NCBI RefSeq assembly: GCF_002272895.1 | Contig: NZ_MLAQ01000002.1 | Location: forward strand, 218,352-282,351 | Reading direction: 5' to 3' | Source: Helicobacter sp. 12S02232-10 | Lineage (GTDB): Bacteria; Campylobacterota; Campylobacteria; Campylobacterales; Helicobacteraceae | Length of the DNA: 64,000 bases | Shown here: positions 34,950 through 42,764 of the stretch, one piece after another | How positions within the stretch are numbered: the stretch's first letter is position 1 | How the letters are laid out: every line of letters starts with the position of its first letter | Made by a program: the position numbers and the translations under genes | The notes under the pieces: model-generated | What the model was told of the DNA's origin: nothing | Database searches by the model: none | Seen by the model: the letters and a program-made list of their open reading frames with translations, nothing else

Positions 34950-35154
34950 TGGTAATCTCCTTTTGTTTTAATTTTTTTAATATCTTATTGTCTGCCCTTG
35001 CGGGGTTTGTTTTAAGTGAGGCTTCGCCTTTTAAGGGATAAGGGGGCTTAAATTGCGAAGACTGCCCCCTTATGTCCCTTAACAACCCTTTATCCCCCGT
35101 CACGCTTTCTAAAACGGAGAGCGATTTGAGTTTTAAAGACTTTTTAAAAGCCAT
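34950..35154. other. gap between terminase and portal genes with a strong hairpin
   Basis: TTAAGGGATAAGGGGGC (35031-35047) pairs with 35064-35082 over 17 bp with one 2-nt bulge; the 16-nt loop holds TTGCGAAG (minus strand CTTCGCAA). A second hairpin AGGC-ttc-GCCT is at 35019-35029. An ORF starts right after the terminase stop (ATG 35154, 88 residues, running to 34888 into the portal gene), but its composition follows the hairpin, and I do not call it. Confidence 0.6.
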
Positions 35155-36708
35155 TTAAAACCTCTGCTTGAGGCTTTTGAACTTCGAGCCGCTCCTGCCC
35201 ATTGCCTTAAGGGCTAAAGAGTAATCGAGTCTTGCTCCCCCTCTTGCAATGCGCACGGCAAACTCCACGCTGTCCAATAAGTCGTCGTATTTGCTTTTTG
35301 GGTAAGTGTCTAGCTCCAGTATGAGTTCGTGGCAACTGCCATCAATCACCAAGACTTCTTCAGAGAGCAAGGGAGCGAGCGTGTCCAGACGCAATTCTTT
35401 GTTCTGTGTATTCTTCAACTCAATGACAGGAATGAGCCCCAAGCCTCTTTCTCTTGCTGTTCTCATTAAAATCTGTTTAAAAAACTGCTGGTAAGCTACG
35501 ACCTCAATGGCCAAAGTGACAAAGGGGCAGATGGTGAGATTCTTGAGATAGGTTTCTAAAATCACTTCAATCATCACTTCAGGATTGACTTGATAACCCG
35601 TTGCTTTGGCATAGTATTTTTGATTTTCTTTAGAATGATAGAGAGAGCAGACGCCAAACAAATCGCCTCTAGTTTTGCCAAGCGAGGGGTCGATCCCCAT
35701 ATAGATGGCATCAATCTTTGCAGGCAGAATCTCAAAAGTTCTATACCTTGAAAGGGGTGCGTTCTCTTTGGAGAGCGGGGTGTTTTGGTATTCGGAAAAG
35801 AAGGAGTCTTTATCTTCTAAAAACTCTAAAAGCACGCTCTTTTTATCTAAGCTCTCATCATCAAGAATCATTATCTGATAAGGTTTCTCTCCATTCTCTT
35901 CAATCGCCACTAAAGATTGCTTGGACAAGCCTTCAATCTTACTGCCAAAATCAAGCACAAGCGGAAAATTGAAACTCTTCACATCGCTGCGCTCTTCCAG
36001 TCTGGCTAACAGCGAGTCGTGATGCAGGGTTGTGCCAACAATCAGAATGTTATAGCTCTGCGTCCTCGCAGGGAGTTTTAACACAGCCTTTAAAAACCAC
36101 GAATGCAGCTTATCCCTTTGATTTTTACTCTGAATATTCTCATCATTTTCAATGTCGTCACACACAATCCAATCAGGGCGTTTGCCTAAAAAATTCGTGC
36201 CTCTAATCTTTTTCGCTGCTCCAAAAGCTTTCACCTTTACAGAGGCCTCCCCAACCTTTAAGATAAACTCTTCCGCACTCCAGACTGACCCTATACTCAA
36301 ACTAAAATCTGCGATCAGATTGGCATTGTCTTCGCACTCGACTTTTAAGGTTTCAATGCTCTCCTTAGCAATATCTAGAGTGGATGAAATGATGAGGGCG
36401 TAGCTCTTTTGATTGGAGAGTAAGAGCCAAAGGGTGAGAAGGCGAGAGAGAATCGTTGTTTTTGCTGCTCCTCTGTAAGCTTTAAATAAGAGAAGCTTGT
36501 GTTCTTGTAATAGCCCTCTGATATTATCATAAACAAAGTTTCGAAAGATTGAGGTTTCAGGCTCTTGGATATAGTGAGCAAAATAGGTTTTCACAAAGAA
36601 TCTAAAGTCCTTCTTAGCTCTCTCTATCCTTGCTTCTCTGTCTGTATCACTGAGCGCTGGGAGGGATTTTAAGAATGTGCGGAGTTCATTAAAAGCTTGG
36701 GGCTTCAT
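35155..36708 (-). CDS. terminase large subunit (Mu gp28-like)
   Basis: A 517-residue packaging motor. The ATPase has a Walker A-like FKAYRGAAKTTILSR near 87 and Walker B PDWIVCDDIEND near 180; the nuclease half has IYMGIDPSLGKTRGD near 330 with the first metal Asp, LAIEVVAYQQ, and a DDLLDSVEFAVR motif near 480 with the last acidic pair. Mu-type phages use it for headful packaging. Second gene of the inverted head operon. Confidence 0.88.
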   Translation of the reverse strand: MKPQAFNELRTFLKSLPALSDTDREARIERAKKDFRFFVKTYFAHYIQEPETSIFRNFVYDNIRGLLQEHKLLLFKAYRGAAKTTILSRLLTLWLLLSNQKSYALIISSTLDIAKESIETLKVECEDNANLIADFSLSIGSVWSAEEFILKVGEASVKVKAFGAAKKIRGTNFLGKRPDWIVCDDIENDENIQSKNQRDKLHSWFLKAVLKLPARTQSYNILIVGTTLHHDSLLARLEERSDVKSFNFPLVLDFGSKIEGLSKQSLVAIEENGEKPYQIMILDDESLDKKSVLLEFLEDKDSFFSEYQNTPLSKENAPLSRYRTFEILPAKIDAIYMGIDPSLGKTRGDLFGVCSLYHSKENQKYYAKATGYQVNPEVMIEVILETYLKNLTICPFVTLAIEVVAYQQFFKQILMRTARERGLGLIPVIELKNTQNKELRLDTLAPLLSEEVLVIDGSCHELILELDTYPKSKYDDLLDSVEFAVRIARGGARLDYSLALKAMGRSGSKFKSLKQRF

Positions 36709-37031
36709 TTGACCCCCATTTTATAACATAGAAACAAGCTGTTCTTTTTATTAGGAGGGGGCGGGGTTCTACTTGCGAAGCGTCGCCCGCCCCCTCCCTT
36801 AGACCTACCCCCACCCACTGCACGCTTTTTAAAGAAACTAAAGTTTTAAAAAGTCGAAGCAAACAAAAAAATACCCCAAAAATTAAACCCTTTACCCCCT
36901 TTGAAAAACCCTTTAAAACCCCTTTAAAAATCTTTAAATTTTTTTGGGAGTAGGAAGATGGCTTAAAGATAAAAAAATAGCTTAAAAGGCTTAAAAATGA
37001 GTTTTTGTTTTTTTGAGAGATTTCAAACATT
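36709..37031. other. 323-bp gap between small and large terminase genes with GC-rich hairpin and TTTAAAG repeats
   Basis: GGAGGGGGCGGG (36754-36765) pairs perfectly with CCCGCCCCCTCC (36786-36797); the 20-nt loop again contains TTGCGAAG. The other half (about 36870-36945) is packed with TTTAAAG/CTTTAAA and GGGTTTTTC-like motifs. An ORF of 113 residues crosses the gap from ATG 37030, just after the gp27-like stop, but it is biased by the repeats and not a convincing protein. Confidence 0.6.
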
Positions 37032-37586
37032 TTAAACCCTCTTTTTTAAGATGGTCTCTATTAATAGATCAGCATTTTCAGAAAGGAAGTTAGCCACTTC
37101 TTGTTTATTCTGCTCTAGGGCAAGATGAGCAATGGTTGCGATGGTTTCTTCCGCACTCTTTTGAATCAGAAATTTTGCATCAAACGTTTTAGGCGAAACG
37201 ATCTTATAATAAGCATTGGCGAAATCTTGCAGCAATCTAGGCTCTAACGGTTCCCCTCCTGAGCTTTTAAGAATCTCTTCAAACGCGTCAATCAGTTTTT
37301 TTAAAAACAGATCTTTCTTCCTCTCCAAATCGCTCAAGTCTCTCTTATTCTCATTTCTAAGAGCAATCCAATCGACCCCTGCTTCTAGATCTCTCTTTCT
37401 ATGATAATGAATATTGGAGGGACTCATATCAAAGGCGAGGCAAATATCGCCAATAGACTGACCACTGATATAGGCGTCTTTAATTTCTTCCCTGCTCACC
37501 CCTCTTTGAGGTTTTTTAAAAGGTTGTTTTTTAAATTCTTTTTTCACATCTTCCCCGTTATTTTTTTCAAATCTTGCCCAAACCAA
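37032..37586 (-). CDS. DUF1804-type small terminase/DNA-binding protein
   Basis: 184 residues from ATG 37586, or about 171 from an in-frame GTG that has GGGGA just before it (MKKEFKKQP). An HTH at about 30-70 (GVSREEIKDAYISGQSIGDI, then CLAFDMSPSNIHYHRKRDLE) is followed by helices and a C-terminal helical domain with EEILKSSGGEPLEPRLLQDF. This is the layout of Mu-type small terminase subunits. First gene of the inverted operon. Confidence 0.75.
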   Translation of the reverse strand: MVWARFEKNNGEDVKKEFKKQPFKKPQRGVSREEIKDAYISGQSIGDICLAFDMSPSNIHYHRKRDLEAGVDWIALRNENKRDLSDLERKKDLFLKKLIDAFEEILKSSGGEPLEPRLLQDFANAYYKIVSPKTFDAKFLIQKSAEETIATIAHLALEQNKQEVANFLSENADLLIETILKKRV

Positions 37587-37594
37587 GACCTTTT

Positions 37595-37641
37595 TTTTGA
37601 CAAAAGTTTTGTCAAAAGAGCCTCTCAGCCTCTTTTATACT
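37595..37641. promoter_or_regulatory. divergent late promoter region with a perfect 23-bp dyad (candidate Mor site)
   Basis: TTTTGACAAAA (37595-37605), one G, then TTTTGTCAAAA (37607-37617) is a perfect palindrome. A -10 box TATACT is at 37636-37641, putting the dyad centre about 42 bp upstream of the predicted start for the plus-strand late operon. Mu Mor binds a dyad centred near -43 upstream of a promoter lacking a -35. The minus-strand head operon starts on the other side, so one site may drive both. Confidence 0.7.
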
Positions 37642-37675
37642 TCCTCTCAAATTTCAAAAACAAGGAATTTGGATA

Positions 37676-38584
37676 ATGAAGCTAGAAAAAGAGAATCTCT
37701 TTTTAGAACTCAATTTTAGAAATGAGTCTCAAGGAGAATCTGTCAGCAAAGAAGTGAAAATCCTGCCAATCGGAAAAGAAGTCCAAGGCATTGATGGGCG
37801 AAAGTTTGAAGTTGATGGGGAAAAAGTCCTAGAGAGTCTAAAAAAAGAGCCTGCAGACTTGATGTTAGATCTCAATCACGACTCTAAGGGTGAAGCGATG
37901 GGCTGGTTCAAAAACCCCAAACTTAAAGAAGATGGGATCTATGCAGAGCTTGAAACCACTCCAAAGGGAAAAGAACTCATCGAGAATAAACTCTACCGCT
38001 ATCTTTCCCCTGCAATCTTTGTGCAAAAAGATGGGGAGATTGCAAAGGCAACCCGCATTCATTCTGTGGGGCTCGTGAATCGTCCTAATCTAGGCGGACT
38101 TGCCTTAAACACTCAAGAAGAGTCCAATCCAAATCAAAACAAAGGAAAAAAAATGGCTGAAGAAAAAACTGAAGACAATAAAAAAGAAGAGACAATAAAA
38201 GAGGCTCTCAATAAGAAAGAAAAAGAAGTCGCGGATCTTAAAGAGCAGTTGGAAGCCCTTAAAAAAGAGAAAGAGAAGCTCAATAAAGAAAAAGAAAACC
38301 TAGAAAAAAATGCCAGAGAAGAGAGAGTGGAGCGAGCCATTATAGCGGGAGAGTTACTTCCCAAAAGAAAACAAGAGGCCTTAGAGCTCAATAGCTCTGA
38401 TCTGGACAAGCACCTTGAAATCTACAAAATCGAAGCGCAGAACACACTCAAGGCTTCAGAGCTTGAGAAAAATAAAATAGAACTCGCTGCAATAAGCGAT
38501 TCGGAGCTATCTCTTGAAATCAAACGCCAACTCGGAATCAATGACAATAAATTAGAAACTTCAACACAAAAGGATAAGAAATGA
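37676..38584 (+). CDS. prohead protease with scaffold tail (Mu gpI/gpZ-like)
   Basis: 302 residues. The N-terminal half resembles Mu gpI protease (ILPIGKEVQGIDGRKFEV, LMLDLNHDSKGEAMGWF, YRYLSPAIFVQ, SVGLVNRPNLGGLAL). The second half is a long, charged coiled coil typical of scaffolds. An internal in-frame ATG at 38153, preceded by AAAGGA, would start a 143-residue scaffold protein, as gpZ within gpI. Four-base overlap with the major head gene. Confidence 0.85.
   Translation: MKLEKENLFLELNFRNESQGESVSKEVKILPIGKEVQGIDGRKFEVDGEKVLESLKKEPADLMLDLNHDSKGEAMGWFKNPKLKEDGIYAELETTPKGKELIENKLYRYLSPAIFVQKDGEIAKATRIHSVGLVNRPNLGGLALNTQEESNPNQNKGKKMAEEKTEDNKKEETIKEALNKKEKEVADLKEQLEALKKEKEKLNKEKENLEKNAREERVERAIIAGELLPKRKQEALELNSSDLDKHLEIYKIEAQNTLKASELEKNKIELAAISDSELSLEIKRQLGINDNKLETSTQKDKK
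38153..38584 (+). CDS. internal start: scaffold protein nested in-frame in the protease gene
   Basis: AAAGGA seven bases before ATG 38153 opens MAEEKTEDNKKEETIKEALN in the same frame as the protease gene, yielding the coiled-coil scaffold alone (143 residues). Established for Mu (gpZ) and lambda (Nu3); here inferred from the ribosome site and domain boundary. Confidence 0.6.
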   Translation: MAEEKTEDNKKEETIKEALNKKEKEVADLKEQLEALKKEKEKLNKEKENLEKNAREERVERAIIAGELLPKRKQEALELNSSDLDKHLEIYKIEAQNTLKASELEKNKIELAAISDSELSLEIKRQLGINDNKLETSTQKDKK

Positions 38585-39462
38585 AACTCGACACCACAAC
38601 GATTGCAGAAATCTCCAAACAACTGAGCACTCTTTTTAATGGAGCTCTTGAAACTCAAAAAGGCGATTGCAATAAGATCGCTATGGAAGTGGTTGCAAAA
38701 ACCATCAGCGTGGATTATCGCTGGCTTGCCGCTCTCCCGTCTATGAGGGAATGGGTCGGCGACAGAGTTTTAAAAGACATCTCAGGCTATAAATATGAAA
38801 TCTCTAAGAAGAATTTTGAAAGCACTATCAAGGTTGATAGAGATGTCATCACTTATGATTCTTTAGGAATTGTCGCCCTTCAAATCAAGAATATGGCAGA
38901 GCTTGCTGTGCAGCATTATGATGAGCTCGTGTTTCCTCTATTAGAAACCAATGGCATCTGTTATGACGGGCAAAATTTCTTCTCCGATTCTCATATGGTG
39001 GGCTCTAAGAAATTCACCAATATCGGCACCAAAGCTTTGAGCCAAGCTTCTTTTATGGAGGCAAGATCGCAAATGCGAGGTGTGGTCAATGAGGAGGGCA
39101 AGCCCTTAAGAATCAATCCCTCACTCCTCATCGTTCCGCCCGAACTTGAATACAAAGGAATGGAAATCTTGCAAAAGAGCCCGCTTGCAAACGGCGAAGG
39201 AAATATCACCTTTGGAATGGCAGAGCTCTATGTTTGTCCATTCTTGACCGATCCCAAAGCTTGGTATTTGCTGGATACCACCAAGTCGATTAAGCCGTTT
39301 TTGGTGCAAAAAAACAAAGAAGTGGAATTCACTGCTCTAGACAAACCTGATTCGGATGCGAATTTTATGAGACGAGAGCTGATTTATGGTATTGACACAG
39401 AAGATAATGCGGGGTATGGTCTATGGCAACAAGCCTTCAAATCTGATGGCACAGCGTCTTAA
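38581..39462 (+). CDS. major head protein, Mu gpT-like
   Basis: 293 residues with ETQKGDCNKIAMEVVAKTIS, YRWLAALPSMREWVGDRVLK and ITYDSLGIVALQIKNMAELA, then ICYDGQNFFSDSHMVG, the Mu gpT major capsid pattern (HK97 fold). Position right after the scaffold supports this. Confidence 0.88.
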   Translation: MKLDTTTIAEISKQLSTLFNGALETQKGDCNKIAMEVVAKTISVDYRWLAALPSMREWVGDRVLKDISGYKYEISKKNFESTIKVDRDVITYDSLGIVALQIKNMAELAVQHYDELVFPLLETNGICYDGQNFFSDSHMVGSKKFTNIGTKALSQASFMEARSQMRGVVNEEGKPLRINPSLLIVPPELEYKGMEILQKSPLANGEGNITFGMAELYVCPFLTDPKAWYLLDTTKSIKPFLVQKNKEVEFTALDKPDSDANFMRRELIYGIDTEDNAGYGLWQQAFKSDGTAS

Positions 39463-39475
39463 GAGGAGAAAAAGA

Positions 39476-39691
39476 ATGAGAAACAACAGAGATCAAGCCA
39501 GAGAACTCAAGACGGAGCTGGAGCTAAAAACAGAAGCTTCTATCGCTCTGCAAAATGAAGAGCATATCAATAAAGTCATAGAAACTCTAGAGAACATTAG
39601 GGTTGCAGTGGAGGCTCTGGGAAGAAAAATAGAGTCTTTAGAGCTTAAAACTCAAAGCGAAGATTTTAGAGATAAAACAAAGAGTAAATAA
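39476..39691 (+). CDS. small coiled-coil late protein, unknown
   Basis: 71 residues from ATG 39476, with AGGAG upstream: MRNNRDQARELKTELELKTE, followed by helical heptads to IESLELKTQSEDF. ATGG overlap with the next gene. It could be a head decoration or assembly factor; no family recognised. Confidence 0.55.
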   Translation: MRNNRDQARELKTELELKTEASIALQNEEHINKVIETLENIRVAVEALGRKIESLELKTQSEDFRDKTKSK

Positions 39692-40056
39692 TGGATACAT
39701 TCACTCCTTCTTTGGAAACTTCTAATGAAATAGAAGCGAAACACCCTCTGCTCACAGAGCTTTTAGAGCGAGCCAAAGGGAGTTTGGAGAATGAAGAAGA
39801 GGTGAGCGAAGCAGTTGCGACTCGGGCGCTCAAAGAAATGGAAGAAGCAGTTCTGAATAAAAAGGTTCCGAATTTCATCAAGCTGGATTTCGCAATGGTG
39901 CGACTCAAACTCTGGCTAAAGATCGGCCTTTCAGAAGAAGATGAAATGCTTTTAAATAAGGCTTTAAAAGCCATTGAAAACGCCCCGCTCATTCAAGAAG
40001 AAGGATTAGAGAGCGCGAAGTGCTATCTTGTTAAAGAAAGAGAGTTTTTAATATGA
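39691..40056 (+). CDS. late protein, possible head-tail connector
   Basis: 121 residues, mostly helical (HPLLTELLERAKGSLENEEE, FIKLDFAMVRLKLWLKIGLS). Located between the head protein and the next connector-like gene, where Mu has gp36-type proteins. Assignment rests on position only. Confidence 0.5.
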   Translation: MDTFTPSLETSNEIEAKHPLLTELLERAKGSLENEEEVSEAVATRALKEMEEAVLNKKVPNFIKLDFAMVRLKLWLKIGLSEEDEMLLNKALKAIENAPLIQEEGLESAKCYLVKEREFLI

Positions 40057-40400
40057 GAGTTGGAGAAATTATTCAAAAATTTGAAGCAACCTTCAAAGGG
40101 CTCAAGCCCCTAAGCTCCAGCACTCTGACGCAAAAAGGCAAGTATTACGTCTTAGAGGGGGTTGCAAAGGGGCAAAATCAGGTTTTTGAAGCCGACTTTA
40201 AGGTCTTGGTCGCTTTTTATTCTTTGAATAAGGATATCGCCGCAGGCTCTGAGTATCTGGATTTAGAGCTTGAAGAGATTGAAAAGGCTCAAGCCCCTGA
40301 TGCCCAAACTCGGATTGTTTTTGAGAGCTTAAAGCTCTCCAGCATCAATGAGGGCTTGTTTGTGTATGAAATCGCATTAAAAATGAAGGTGTCTGAATGA
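40053..40400 (+). CDS. late protein, possible tail terminator/completion (gp37-like)
   Basis: 115 residues of mixed alpha/beta (VGEIIQKFEATFKGLKPLSS, then YVLEGVAKGQNQVFEADFKV). Size and position suit a tail-terminator-like protein (Mu gp37 position). No firm family signature. Confidence 0.5.
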   Translation: MRVGEIIQKFEATFKGLKPLSSSTLTQKGKYYVLEGVAKGQNQVFEADFKVLVAFYSLNKDIAAGSEYLDLELEEIEKAQAPDAQTRIVFESLKLSSINEGLFVYEIALKMKVSE

Positions 40401-40867
40401 AAGAAGCGATTCTAAGAGCAATAACTTTAATTAAAACCCACGAGGGCTTTAGCTCTCAAATTTATTTAGATACTCAAAAAATTCCCACCATTGGGTATGG
40501 GAGGAATTTGAACGCCTACCCCTTGAACGAGGCTGAAAAAGAGGCTTTGATAAATGGGGAGTGGAACAAAGAGGAGGCGGAGGCTTGGCTTGTAGATAGG
40601 GTCGAGGAGCTCTATGAGCGACTTTTAGGCTTTGGTTGGTTTGCCCATCTAAACGAAGAACGTCAAGCCATCTTACTGGATATGGCTTACAATTTGGGCG
40701 TAAAAAAACTCTTGGGTTTTAAAAAGATGATTGAAGCTCTAAAAGCTCACGACTATGAGAATGCGGCCAAAGAGATGAGTGAGAGTCTTTGGGCAAAACA
40801 AACTAAAAGTCGAGCGATTAAGCTCTCTGCACTGATGGAATCCAAAGAAGGAGGTTTGAATGTTTGA
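40397..40867 (+). CDS. endolysin, T4-type lysozyme (GH24)
   Basis: 156 residues with the GH24 catalytic triad in KTHEGFSSQIYLDTQKIPTI then GYGRNL: Glu in HEGF, Asp in YLDT, Thr in PTIGYG. It hydrolyses peptidoglycan glycan strands. No signal peptide is visible, so it relies on the holin at 41422. Cluster: lysozyme, i-spanin, o-spanin, holin. Confidence 0.92.
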   Translation: MKEAILRAITLIKTHEGFSSQIYLDTQKIPTIGYGRNLNAYPLNEAEKEALINGEWNKEEAEAWLVDRVEELYERLLGFGWFAHLNEERQAILLDMAYNLGVKKLLGFKKMIEALKAHDYENAAKEMSESLWAKQTKSRAIKLSALMESKEGGLNV

Positions 40868-41201
40868 ATACCTGAAATTAAAGTTCTTGATGATTGGTAT
40901 TTTAGTTCTGCTAGCTCTCTTTGGGCTTGCAGAACTTTATGTGCAGCACCAAATCAAAGTCGGCATCAAAGCGGGCTTGGAGCTAGAAAATCTTAAAAAC
41001 GCCCTCACTTCTCAAAATCAAGTCCTTTTAAAAAAGAGCTTAGAGACCAAGCAGTATCTGGAGAAGATGGAGACTATGAAAGAGAGAGTTATCACCAAAT
41101 ACAAGACCATTCATATCAAAGATCAAAGCTGTGAGGCGGAGTTGGAAGGAGTAAAAAATGCGCTGGATTTGTTCTATGCTGCCCATCCTGATTCTACTTG
41201 A
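40860..41201 (+). CDS. Rz-like inner-membrane spanin
   Basis: 113 residues with one N-terminal membrane anchor (LKFLMIGILVLLALFGLAEL) and a periplasmic coiled coil (ENLKNALTSQNQVLLKKSLE to YKTIHIKDQSCEAELEGVKN). The 3' end overlaps the lipoprotein spanin in another frame, the usual Rz/Rz1 layout. Confidence 0.8.
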   Translation: MFEYLKLKFLMIGILVLLALFGLAELYVQHQIKVGIKAGLELENLKNALTSQNQVLLKKSLETKQYLEKMETMKERVITKYKTIHIKDQSCEAELEGVKNALDLFYAAHPDST

Positions 41202-41379
41202 GGGCTGTAGCTACCCTGTCTATCAGAAGGTCTATATTCCCACTCATTGTGAAATCCCCTTGCGGGAGAGACCGCAAAAGAGCGAGGATTTGGTGGAGAG
41301 CATTAAGAGTCTCTTGGGGTATGCGGAATTATTGGAAAAAGATTTGCGGTTTTGCACGGGCAATGAGATAAAAAAATAA
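41158..41379 (+). CDS. Rz1-like outer-membrane spanin lipoprotein
   Basis: 73 residues starting MRWICSMLPILILLEGCSYP, a lipoprotein signal with lipobox LEGC (Cys17). Starts inside the Rz-like gene. With Rz it fuses inner and outer membranes in the last step of lysis. Confidence 0.75.
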   Translation: MRWICSMLPILILLEGCSYPVYQKVYIPTHCEIPLRERPQKSEDLVESIKSLLGYAELLEKDLRFCTGNEIKK

Positions 41380-41421
41380 GGAAGCCTCTTTAGGGCAAAA
41401 GAAGAGAGAGATTAGAAAAAA

Positions 41422-41763
41422 ATGGAAAAAGATTTGGTGTTTTTGGGAGTGTCTTTAAGAGAGTATGTTCCTTATTTGTTCATCTTAATTTTAGGGGTGT
41501 GCGTGGGTATCTTGTTTGTCTTAAGAACAATCAAAGAAGTCTCTATTGACACTAAAAGCAAGATGATCCAGTATGTGATTTATGGTGTGGGGAGTTCAAT
41601 GCTCACCACTTGGATCGCCTATGAGCTCCTGAACTATTACACACACTTCCCGCTTTCTCTCTCTTCTGCACTCAGTGGGGGCGTGGGCTTTATCGGGGCT
41701 GAAACCGTATCAAGATTGGTTATCAGACTATTTGAAAATAAATTCAATATAAAGGAAAAATAA
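41422..41763 (+). CDS. holin
   Basis: 113 residues with three hydrophobic segments (about 15-33, 50-70, 85-100) and GVGFIGAETVSRLVIRLFEN at the C terminus, similar to LydA-type holins. It would let the endolysin reach the periplasm. Lies directly downstream of the spanins. Confidence 0.75.
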   Translation: MEKDLVFLGVSLREYVPYLFILILGVCVGILFVLRTIKEVSIDTKSKMIQYVIYGVGSSMLTTWIAYELLNYYTHFPLSLSSALSGGVGFIGAETVSRLVIRLFENKFNIKEK

Positions 41764-42420
41764 ATGACAACTGGGACAAATAAACAAAAAGAAAACCTCT
41801 ACTTCAGTGGGGGTCGGGTCGAGATTGAAGTTTTTAACAAGGACGGGAGCCTAGAAGCTCCTTTTAATCTGGGCTGTATTGAACTCACCCTCAATCGTGA
41901 AATCACAAAGGCATCTGCCTTTAGTAGAGAGTTTGGCTCTAAGCAAAAGATCGCTGAAGTCATCACTGATGAGAGCGTGACTCTTAAAATGAAATGCAAT
42001 GACTTCTCTGCTCAAAACTTAGCTTTAGCACTAGGGGCAAAAGTAGAGACTCTAGAAATTAAGGCAGGCGAGTCGCTGCCTTTTAGAGGGAATGCCCTCA
42101 AAGATACGACCCTTTCTGTTTTGAAAGCAGGGAGCGTTGGGATTGTCAAAGCAAAAATCACTTTTATCGGAGCCCCTGTCCTCAATAAAAAAGTGGCTGC
42201 TGTGATTCACGAAGCCAATATCTCAATGAGCGGCGATCTGCCATTAATGAATGATGGGGATTTTACGACTTTGGAGCTTGAGGGCAGCGCAAACGCAACC
42301 GATCAGGGTTATTACACACACTACATCATTGAGGCAGAAAAAGAGAATGCAAAAGCCCCTAAAGCAAACTCAGGAGCAGCAGGCGAAACCACCCCATCAA
42401 ATTCAGTATCAAGGAGTTAA
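41764..42420 (+). CDS. major tail tube protein (siphophage-like)
   Basis: 218 residues, beta-rich (YFSGGRVEIEVFNKDGSLEA, ELTLNREITKASAFSREFGS), with a Pro/Ala/Ser-rich C terminus (KAPKANSGAAGETTPSNS). It precedes the frameshifted chaperone pair and tape measure, the standard place for the tail tube in long-tailed phages. No sheath gene precedes it. Confidence 0.7.
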   Translation: MTTGTNKQKENLYFSGGRVEIEVFNKDGSLEAPFNLGCIELTLNREITKASAFSREFGSKQKIAEVITDESVTLKMKCNDFSAQNLALALGAKVETLEIKAGESLPFRGNALKDTTLSVLKAGSVGIVKAKITFIGAPVLNKKVAAVIHEANISMSGDLPLMNDGDFTTLELEGSANATDQGYYTHYIIEAEKENAKAPKANSGAAGETTPSNSVSRS

Positions 42421-42422
42421 AA

Positions 42423-42764
42423 ATGGGAAATTTTGTTTATAAAATCAAGCGTAATCACGTCTTTTTCCAAAATGAAAAGGGAATTCTTTTTAAATATTAC
42501 CAACCTAATCAGAGGCAAGTCTTAGAAATCTCTAAGGCAAATGGCCTAGAAGAAGTGCTCAAAGCCAATGAAAAGTTGCTCAGAGAAAACTTGGAAGCTT
42601 GTTTGACCTTAGCTGATGGAAAAACCCACCTCGGTGAGGAAAAAGCCATAGAAGCCAAAGAGAATTTTATCAACGAGCTTTTAGAAAATTCTACCTTAGA
42701 GGAATTTTTCTCTGCAATGGCAGAAGAGTTCAATAAAGCAAAGGAATCCAAAAGAAAAAACTAA
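42423..42764 (+). CDS. tail assembly chaperone, short (G-like) product
   Basis: 113 residues, helical, acidic-basic mixed, between tail tube and tape measure. It ends at TAA 42762-42764 immediately after the slippery heptamer A AAA AAC in correct phase, so a fraction of ribosomes should shift -1 into the next ORF. Confidence 0.75.
   Translation: MGNFVYKIKRNHVFFQNEKGILFKYYQPNQRQVLEISKANGLEEVLKANEKLLRENLEACLTLADGKTHLGEEKAIEAKENFINELLENSTLEEFFSAMAEEFNKAKESKRKN

Noticed and set aside
34888..35154. 88-residue ORF starting immediately after the large-terminase stop
   Set aside because: Start position suggests coupling, but the peptide is a translation of a long perfect hairpin and overlaps the portal start by 62 bp; composition is not protein-like.
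36689..37030. 113-residue ORF between terminase subunits
   Set aside because: It mainly translates TTTAAAG repeats and a GC hairpin and overlaps the terminase start; no family resemblance.
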